A stretch of DNA of 48,262 bases from JAJFUV01 sp964561215 (GTDB taxonomy: Bacteria > Acidobacteriota > Terriglobia > Bryobacterales > Bryobacteraceae), in NCBI GenBank assembly GCA_964561215.1, contig CAZLOS010000025.1, forward strand, positions 1 through 48,262, read 5' to 3'. Numbering within the stretch: position 1 is the first letter of the stretch; each line of letters starts with the position of its first letter. Below are positions 42,840 through 48,262 of this stretch, piece by piece. Under the pieces are notes generated by a model. The model did not search any database. It was not told where the DNA came from and saw only the letters and a program-made list of their open reading frames with translations. The translations under genes were made by a program, and so were the position numbers.

Positions 42840-43541
42840 TTACAGATGGCTCCACAGGGAGCGTTCGCCGGATTCGCGCGCTTCGCGCTTCTCCTCCAGG
42901 TACCTTCGGACGCTCCCGGCCGCACCCAGGGCGATGGCCAATACTGCGCAGAGTACGGCGCCTCCGAACAGGATGACGAACGCGGTCAGGAACACGGTTC
43001 GGGCGAAGTTCATCTGGTCAGCCACCACGACAACCGCCACGAACAGGATGACGGTGCGCACCAGGGCCGCGAGCCGGCGTGGATGAGGCAACCCCTCGTT
43101 CACGCTCCACACCAGCATGCTGCGTCCCAGAAACTGGCTCAGCCACGCCCCGGCCAGCAGAATCGCGCCGGACGCCAACAGCTTCGGCAGCAGGTAGACG
43201 AAGCCTTGCGCAACCTGCATCGTGAGGTCGGTATTGAACACGCTTAGGCCCATGAGCGCTCCGCCGAACAGGATGCCCCAATAGCAGCTCTCCGCCACAA
43301 TGCGCGTGGCGCGCAAACGGCCCGAGCGGTCGATCATCAGCGCAAGCCCGCTTTGACGCAGGAACTTGTCAATGGTGAGACCTTTGAAGATCCGGTAGAC
43401 GACCCACCTCAAGGCAGACGCCAGCACCCATGCGCCGAGCAACATGATCGCAGCCGCCAGGAGAGGGGGAAGGTAGGTGGTTACTTGGGATTGCAGCCGC
43501 GACATAGCGTCTTCGAGTACTCTACGGAATGTTTCAGTCAT
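42840..43541 (-). CDS. MscS-related conserved TM-helix membrane protein
   Basis: 233 aa. It has about five membrane helices, with repeated conserved-TM-helix units (PPLLAAAIMLLGAWVLASAL, LPKLLASGAILLAGAWLSQF) typical of proteins allied to mechanosensitive channels. The soluble beta-domain of MscS proper is absent, so channel activity is uncertain. ATG 43541 overlaps the stop of the preceding glycosyltransferase gene by 4 nt, and is therefore coupled to it. The upstream genes make a probable osmolyte, which fits a role in osmotic response. The C-terminus is charged and ends SLWSHL. Confidence 0.8.
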   Translation of the reverse strand: MTETFRRVLEDAMSRLQSQVTTYLPPLLAAAIMLLGAWVLASALRWVVYRIFKGLTIDKFLRQSGLALMIDRSGRLRATRIVAESCYWGILFGGALMGLSVFNTDLTMQVAQGFVYLLPKLLASGAILLAGAWLSQFLGRSMLVWSVNEGLPHPRRLAALVRTVILFVAVVVVADQMNFARTVFLTAFVILFGGAVLCAVLAIALGAAGSVRRYLEEKREARESGERSLWSHL

Positions 43542-44857
43542 GATGTGACAACCTCACGTTCCGGGCGAACCGGAGGTACCCCTCCGGATTTCCCGTTCCA
43601 CTGCGCGCGCAGGTAAGGTTTCTGCTGCTCGAAAGCGAGGCAGAGATTCTCGATCTCGGTCTCGACTTCGGCCGGCCCCATCTGCTGCGTTTCGATCACG
43701 AAGCTGGCAACCCTCGCCAGATACAGAGGCGTGAGCGACCTCATCAGGTGCCCCCGCGAGATCGGCTGCCGGCGGTAAGCACTGGCAAACTCATACACCA
43801 CACGAGTCCACAGTTCGTTGTCCATGTGGAGCGGCTGCCCAAGCCGGCAACCGCGGGCCAAGGCCCGCAAGCGCGCCAGAGTGTCGGGCGTCAGGGCCAG
43901 CGCCCAGACTTCACCGAGTTCCTCGCAACCTCTTTCGAAGGCGCGCGCCATGCGCGGCACATCCACGTTGATAGGGTCGAGACCCACGTCGAAGCGGAAG
44001 CCGAACACCTCGACCGGCCGCGCGCCCTCCCGCCCCCACCACACCGGCTCGTACTCCTGCATAAGCGTGAAAACACTTCCCACAACCTGATGGAGCATGG
44101 CGCTCAGGTCCGAGCTGGGGTCCTTGGCATCGTGCAGCTTGGCGCCCAGGAAGCTCTGGCAGACGCGAAAACCCTCGGCGATCGCGACGGTCGTCATCCA
44201 GATGTCGATGCCATAGCGGGCCACGTCGGTATCCCAAACATCACGCTCCAGGTAGCGTGAAAGCAGACGCGCCGAGATCCCGAACTCGCCACCGATCGGC
44301 TGTCGCACGCTCAGCCCGTAAAGCGATCTCGTAAAGGGGTAGACGATGCTGTTGGTGATAGTGCCGTCGTACTTGTGCCGCTGGTAGTAGGGCGCCACGA
44401 AGTCGTATCCCGCGAAGAGAACCGGCCGCACCAGCAGGTCGATCCATTCCGGCGTGATGGACCGCAGGTCCGAATCCACCACGGCGCAGGCTTTGGCCCC
44501 CAGGGCGGAGGCCAGTTGAAAGACCAGGCGGAAGGCGCTCCCTTTCCCGGGCACTCCATGGTATGGAAACGACAAGCGGTGCGCGCCGCTCAAAGGAGTA
44601 TCGAGCAGAAGCAGATGGCTGTCTTCGACGCGCGCCGAAATCACGGCCTCGCGCGTGGCATCGGTCGACCCGCCGTCGGAATTGACCACTACGGCTGTGA
44701 GTTGCGGGAAATACTTCGCCAAACCGGCGTAAGCCGCCTGCACCACATGCGCGATGGTTCGTTCGTTGTTGAAGCTCGGAATCCCGATGACGATATCGGC
44801 CTGTTTTATCACTTGCGCCGCGCGGCGCGCCTCCTCCGGAAGGACAGGGGTGGCCAA
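43538..44857 (-). CDS. GT-A glycosyltransferase, likely partner of GpgS in osmolyte synthesis
   Basis: 439 aa from TTG 44857; AGGAGGT stands a few nt before it, within the 15-nt gap after gpgS. GT-A fold: IVIGIPSFNNERTIAHVV, VVVNSDGGSTDATREAV, GKGSAFRLVFQLASALGA and the metal-binding DSD at 128-130 in CAVVDSDLRS. A substrate-specific middle shows YQRHKYDGTITNSIVYP and QPIGGEFGISARLL, with a long helical C-terminus. This layout suits glucosylglycerate- or mannosylglucosylglycerate-type synthases, but the exact sugar and acceptor cannot be read from sequence. It is coupled downstream to the membrane gene by a 4-nt overlap. No phosphatase gene for GpgS product is in the window. Confidence 0.75.
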   Translation of the reverse strand: MATPVLPEEARRAAQVIKQADIVIGIPSFNNERTIAHVVQAAYAGLAKYFPQLTAVVVNSDGGSTDATREAVISARVEDSHLLLLDTPLSGAHRLSFPYHGVPGKGSAFRLVFQLASALGAKACAVVDSDLRSITPEWIDLLVRPVLFAGYDFVAPYYQRHKYDGTITNSIVYPFTRSLYGLSVRQPIGGEFGISARLLSRYLERDVWDTDVARYGIDIWMTTVAIAEGFRVCQSFLGAKLHDAKDPSSDLSAMLHQVVGSVFTLMQEYEPVWWGREGARPVEVFGFRFDVGLDPINVDVPRMARAFERGCEELGEVWALALTPDTLARLRALARGCRLGQPLHMDNELWTRVVYEFASAYRRQPISRGHLMRSLTPLYLARVASFVIETQQMGPAEVETEIENLCLAFEQQKPYLRAQWNGKSGGVPPVRPEREVVTS

Positions 44858-44872
44858 TCTACCTCCTCGCTG

Positions 44873-46102
44873 CTATGCAGTCCGGACCACGGGCTGGCGC
44901 GCCTGCCGGTCCACGGTCTCACCCAACAAATCGAAGAATTCCGGAATCGCCGCCAACACGCGATTCCAGTTGGGAATCAAGGGTAATCCCAGGGGGTCGC
45001 TGATGAAATCCTTCGCCGCCGCGCTGAGGCTCTGCGCGAAGACGTTCACGGCCGACTCCTCGGCGTTGCGGTCGAACTTCAAGCCGTTCAGCATGGCGTC
45101 GGCATAATAGCGCGCGATGGTATCCTGCGCCATGCGCACGTAACGGACGCTAAGGCTCCGAAAGTGCGAGTCGCTGAAAGCCACGCCTTCCGCCGCCAGC
45201 GTGCGGAACAGCGATTTGGCGATGTCGGTCGCCATGCGCCGCAACCCTTTCGACGCATCGTCGGGGGAAAGCGCCTGGTGCTTGTGTTCGTAATTGTCGG
45301 CGAGGTCCACCTGGCAGATCCGCGAAATGGCGCAGTTGCGGAACACTTCGGCGAGCACGCCAACTTCGAGACCCCAATCCGCCGGAATGCGATTGACGCG
45401 CGCCAGGTTAATGTCCATGGCGAATTCGCCGGCCAGGGGATAACGGAAGCTGTCCAGGAACTTCAAGAAGAGGGCGCCCGGAGCCATACCTTCGAGCGCC
45501 CTGACAAGGGGGGCGATGAAGAGCCTGGTTACGCGTCCGTGCATGCGATCGGAGGTTCGCGCGTAGTAGCCTTTGCAGAACTCAAATCCGAGGTGGGGAT
45601 GGGCGATGGGATAGCAGAGCCGAGCCAACAACTGCCGGTCGTAGTTTACGATATCGCAGTCGTGGAGAGCGATCAGATCCACATCGCGTTTGGCCAACAG
45701 ATAGCCGTAGGCCAGCCAGCAGGAACGCCCCTTCCCGCCATCGCCGGCGGACAGTCCGCGCTCCTCGAGCAGATTCAACAAGCGGACGGTGCCTTCGGCC
45801 TCTATCCATAGCATGGTCACAGGCGTATAGAAGTCCTTAAAGAAATCCCGTGCGCGCTGGTATTGTTCCTCGGTGGCGTTCCCCAGGGCCACCACAATTC
45901 GCTGCAGGTAGCGAACGGATTTCAATTCCGCCACAATCCGCTGCATGGCGAACGTTTCGAATTCGCTGTAGAGCGCCGGCAGAACCAGGCCGATGGGTCG
46001 GGTACGGCTGAATTTCTCGAGGTCGGCTTCCAAACGATCGATACTGTTTGGCTTCAGCCGGTGCAGCGTAGTGACAATCCCGGTCTGATAGAAGTCAGCC
46101 AT
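44873..46102 (-). CDS. gpgS: Glucosyl-3-phosphoglycerate synthase-like glycosyltransferase (GT81)
   Basis: 409 aa. Expected to transfer glucose from NDP-glucose to 3-phosphoglycerate, the first step to the compatible solute glucosylglycerate. Seen: GLVLPALYSEFE, GGKGRSCWLAYGYLLA, the metal-binding DCD at 148-150 in ALHDCDIVNYD, YPIAHPHLGFEFCKGYYAR, MHGRVTRLFIAPLVRALE and YPLAGEFAMDINLARVNRIP, all as in bacterial GpgS. The C-terminal 120 residues are helical. It leads a three-gene operon with a second glycosyltransferase and an MscS-related membrane protein. A mannosyl donor is possible, as related enzymes differ in sugar choice. Confidence 0.82.
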   Translation of the reverse strand: MADFYQTGIVTTLHRLKPNSIDRLEADLEKFSRTRPIGLVLPALYSEFETFAMQRIVAELKSVRYLQRIVVALGNATEEQYQRARDFFKDFYTPVTMLWIEAEGTVRLLNLLEERGLSAGDGGKGRSCWLAYGYLLAKRDVDLIALHDCDIVNYDRQLLARLCYPIAHPHLGFEFCKGYYARTSDRMHGRVTRLFIAPLVRALEGMAPGALFLKFLDSFRYPLAGEFAMDINLARVNRIPADWGLEVGVLAEVFRNCAISRICQVDLADNYEHKHQALSPDDASKGLRRMATDIAKSLFRTLAAEGVAFSDSHFRSLSVRYVRMAQDTIARYYADAMLNGLKFDRNAEESAVNVFAQSLSAAAKDFISDPLGLPLIPNWNRVLAAIPEFFDLLGETVDRQARQPVVRTA

Positions 46103-46249
46103 GGCCCGTTCTCCTCTTCCCAGCCTAAAGAGAAAGCCAACCGGAGCCCATCCCCCGCAGACACCAAAAGCCCTAAAAGAGAGGCTGTATGGCGCTGCCC
46201 AAATGAGGGGAGGCCCGGAAAACTACCGCTGCGCAACGAGCTTGCGCCT

Positions 46250-47653
46250 CTACGGTTCCCAGCCGCCACCTAATGCATTGTACAACTGGACAAGCGTCAA
46301 GCGTTCCTCAAAAATAGCTGCGGCCAGACCGACTTCAGCCGCATAGTAGTTCGTCTCGCTGGTCAGCACCTCCAAATAGCTGGTGGAGCCTCCCCGGTAG
46401 CGGACGCGGGCGAGTTCGGCCGTATCGCGCGCCGCAGCCAGCAGCCGCTCCTGGTGGACCCGGTACTCTCGGAATTTCGAGTACGCGATCAGGGCGTCCG
46501 ACACCTCGCGGAACGATTGTTGGATGGTCTGCCGGTAGGCCAGCAGAAGCTGGTCGCGCTGGGCCTCGGCCAGGCGGTAATTGGCCTCCAGGCGCCCTTT
46601 GTTGAAGATCGGAGCCATGGCGGACCCGGTGTAGCTCCACGCCCTGGATGCCCCGCGAAACAGCGTGGTCAGCGAGCCGCTAGCGATACCGCCGATTCCG
46701 GTCAGCGAGATCTCAGGGAAGAACGCCGCGCGCGCGGCCCCGATCCTGGCATTGGCCGCGATGAGGTCTTGCTCGGCCTGGGCGATGTCGGGCCGGCGTT
46801 CGAGCAGCGAAGAGGGGATTCCGGCCGGAGGCGCGGGCGGAACCGGTTGATCAGGCAATGCGCGGCCGCGCTCGATGGCTGCCCCGGGGTTGCGGCCCAG
46901 GAGGATGTTGATGGCGTTCTCCTGCTGCTGGATCCGGCGTTCCAGGTTGGGAATCGCGCCGGCCGCCAACTCCACCAATTGTTCGGCCTGCCGCTGGTCG
47001 GTGAGCGGGGCGGCCCCGCCGTCGACCAGGGTCCGGGTGAGGGCGAGCGAATCGTTCCGCAGGGCCAGGGTGCGGCGGGAAATCTCCAGATCGAGGTCCA
47101 GTTCACGCAACTCGAAGTACGCCGCGGCAACGTTCGCAATCAGTCCGTTCACCACCGCACGGCGCCCCCACTCGGCCCCCAGCAGATTGGCGCGCGCGGC
47201 TTCGGTCAACCGCCGGTACTTGCCCCAGAAATCAACATCCCAGGCGCCGGAGAAGCCGATCTCGGGGACGTTCACAAGAGTCGCCTCGCCGCCTTTCGAA
47301 CCGGGAGTGCGCGAGCCCGAAACCTGCACTCCGCCCGTCACGGTCGGGTACTGATAAGACCGGGCGATTATGACGGCCTCGCGCGCTTCGACGACGCGGG
47401 TGGCGGCAATCTTCAGGTCGAAGTTCTGTTCAAGCGCCGTGCGGATCAGCTTTTGCAGTTCCGCATCCTCGAACACCGTCCACCACTTCGCGTTGCCGAG
47501 CGATTCGGCCGTCGCGGCGGCGCTGGCGGCATGGTCGGGATCGTGGTGTACCGCCGGCACGTCCACCTTTGGACGCCGGTAGTCCGGTCCCACCAGGCAT
47601 CCCCATGTAAACAAAGCCGAAGCGGCCACAAGGATCGGAGCCAGTCGCGCCAT
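46250..47653 (-). CDS. RND efflux outer-membrane factor (NodT/OprM-type lipoprotein)
   Basis: 467 aa. Lipoprotein signal with lipobox ending LFTWGC, then GPDYRRPKVDVP at the mature N-terminus. Two repeated halves of outer-membrane efflux domain: WWTVFEDAELQKLIRTALEQN, DLKIAATRVVEARE, DFWGKYRRLTEAARANLLGAE, and later ERRPDIAQAEQDLIAANARIG, AAFFPEISLTGIGG and APIFNKGRLEANY. It forms a trimeric channel with an RND pump. ATG 47653 overlaps the stop of the RND gene (TGATG); GTG 47656 is the neighbouring alternative. Same strand as and downstream of the pump gene. Confidence 0.94.
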   Translation of the reverse strand: MARLAPILVAASALFTWGCLVGPDYRRPKVDVPAVHHDPDHAASAAATAESLGNAKWWTVFEDAELQKLIRTALEQNFDLKIAATRVVEAREAVIIARSYQYPTVTGGVQVSGSRTPGSKGGEATLVNVPEIGFSGAWDVDFWGKYRRLTEAARANLLGAEWGRRAVVNGLIANVAAAYFELRELDLDLEISRRTLALRNDSLALTRTLVDGGAAPLTDQRQAEQLVELAAGAIPNLERRIQQQENAINILLGRNPGAAIERGRALPDQPVPPAPPAGIPSSLLERRPDIAQAEQDLIAANARIGAARAAFFPEISLTGIGGIASGSLTTLFRGASRAWSYTGSAMAPIFNKGRLEANYRLAEAQRDQLLLAYRQTIQQSFREVSDALIAYSKFREYRVHQERLLAAARDTAELARVRYRGGSTSYLEVLTSETNYYAAEVGLAAAIFEERLTLVQLYNALGGGWEP

Positions 47654-48262
47654 CACGCATCCTCCCCGGGCAGCGCGGCGTGCTTACCCTTGAACCGGAG
47701 GGAGAATGACTCGATCACATCGAAAGTCATTGGAATCAAGAAGATCGCAATCGAGGTAGCCGCCAGCATACCGCCGATCACGACCGTGCCCAGGATGCGG
47801 CGCGAGGCGGCTCCCGCACCCGTCGCGGTCCACAAGGGGATGCAGCCGAACACGAAGGCGAGCGACGTCATCAGAATGGGCCGGAAGCGCAGACGGGCGC
47901 CAATCAGAGCGGCTTCCGCCACAGTCCTACCGCCCTTCTCGTAGGCAGACTTCGCAAACTCGACGATCAGAATGGCGTTCTTCGCCGAGAGTCCGATCAG
48001 CATGATCAGTCCGATCTGCGTGTACACGTCGTTCTCGAAATTGCGCAAATAGAGCGCCATGTAACCGCCGAAGGCTGCGATCGGCACGCCCAGCAGCACG
48101 CTCAGCGGCAGGGACCAGCTTTCGTACAGCGCGGCCAGAATCAGGAAAACGAACAGGAGCGAGAGCCCGAAAATGGACGCGGCCGAAATCCCCTTCTCGG
48201 CCTTCTGCTCCTGGAAAGACATGCCCAGGTAGTCGAAGCCCATTTCGCGCGGCATGGTGTCC
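47653..48262 (-). CDS. RND-family efflux pump inner-membrane subunit (C-terminal part; N-terminus outside window)
   Basis: The frame is open to the right edge; about 203 codons are visible. It begins in the last periplasmic segment (YLGMSFQEQKAEKG) and holds the final helices of an AcrB/MexF-type hydrophobe/amphiphile exporter: FLILAALYESWSLPLSVLL, GVPIAAFGGYMALYL, QIGLIMLIGLSAKNAILIVE and MTSLAFVFGCIPLWTATGAG. The LSAKNAILIVEFAK helix is a family signature. It exports drugs or toxic compounds with H+ import, together with a membrane-fusion protein presumably encoded further right and the outer-membrane factor encoded just downstream. Confidence 0.93.
   Translation of the reverse strand, partial: DTMPREMGFDYLGMSFQEQKAEKGISAASIFGLSLLFVFLILAALYESWSLPLSVLLGVPIAAFGGYMALYLRNFENDVYTQIGLIMLIGLSAKNAILIVEFAKSAYEKGGRTVAEAALIGARLRFRPILMTSLAFVFGCIPLWTATGAGAASRRILGTVVIGGMLAATSIAIFLIPMTFDVIESFSLRFKGKHAALPGEDA

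Overview
The window is a GC-rich bacterial chromosome segment with no phage, IS element, CRISPR array, tRNA or rRNA that I can recognise. The gene content points to an Acidobacteriota genome of the Solibacter/Bryobacter type: Tat-exported glycoside hydrolases, a chlorite-dismutase-family coproheme decarboxylase, a tetraether-synthase-like radical SAM enzyme beside a cyclopropane-fatty-acid synthase, and a dnaG-rpoD core. The taxonomic placement is inference from gene content only.

Layout. 1-5874 (minus strand): a chemosensory operon, cheA > cheW > cytoplasmic poly-HAMP receptor; the receptor runs off the left edge. 6080-11218 (minus): a tight five-gene nucleoside salvage operon (pyrimidine-nucleoside phosphorylase, NupC-type importer, purine nucleoside phosphorylase, cytidine deaminase, amidohydrolase/deaminase with a signal peptide). 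11352-18300 (plus): exported proteins and glycoside hydrolases (an unassigned Tat-exported hydrolase and a GH116 enzyme), with the tail of a radical SAM gene stranded between them. 18302-18966: a decayed patch holding an internally deleted sialidase and an orphan ORF. 19060-25300: MFS transporter, endonuclease III, coproheme decarboxylase, a membrane TPR protein, a GH27 alpha-galactosidase and a zinc-ribbon membrane protein. 25405-29768: NadD-like enzyme, the Tes-like radical SAM enzyme, a collapsed lysR/MFS divergent pair, and a CFA synthase. 29833-35526 (plus): dnaG, rpoD, an NfeD-like protein and flotillin. 35536-37569 (minus): pyrE and a polyprenyl-phosphate sugar transferase. 37651-42016 (plus strand apart from one small gene): malic enzyme, a BNR-repeat secreted protein and a paired ArnE/ArnF-like small transporter, followed by a two-sided NmrA remnant. 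42840-46102 (minus): glucosyl-3-phosphoglycerate synthase, a second glycosyltransferase and an MscS-related membrane protein, probably an osmolyte operon. 46250-48262 (minus): an RND efflux pump and its outer-membrane factor, cut by the right edge.

Functional logic. The nucleoside operon imports nucleosides, deaminates them and cleaves them by phosphorolysis. The glycoside hydrolases suggest plant or microbial polysaccharide use. The radical SAM and CFA genes sit together and could both modify membrane acyl chains. The GpgS cluster would make a glucosylglycerate-type solute next to a channel-like protein.

Two window-wide patterns stand out. First, there are at least five gene remnants (radical SAM tail, sialidase, LysR, MFS, NmrA), each explained by a simple deletion and all lying between intact housekeeping genes. 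Second, several genes lack a Shine-Dalgarno sequence and have a TANNNT hexamer 7-11 nt before the start codon, as expected for leaderless or nearly leaderless messages.
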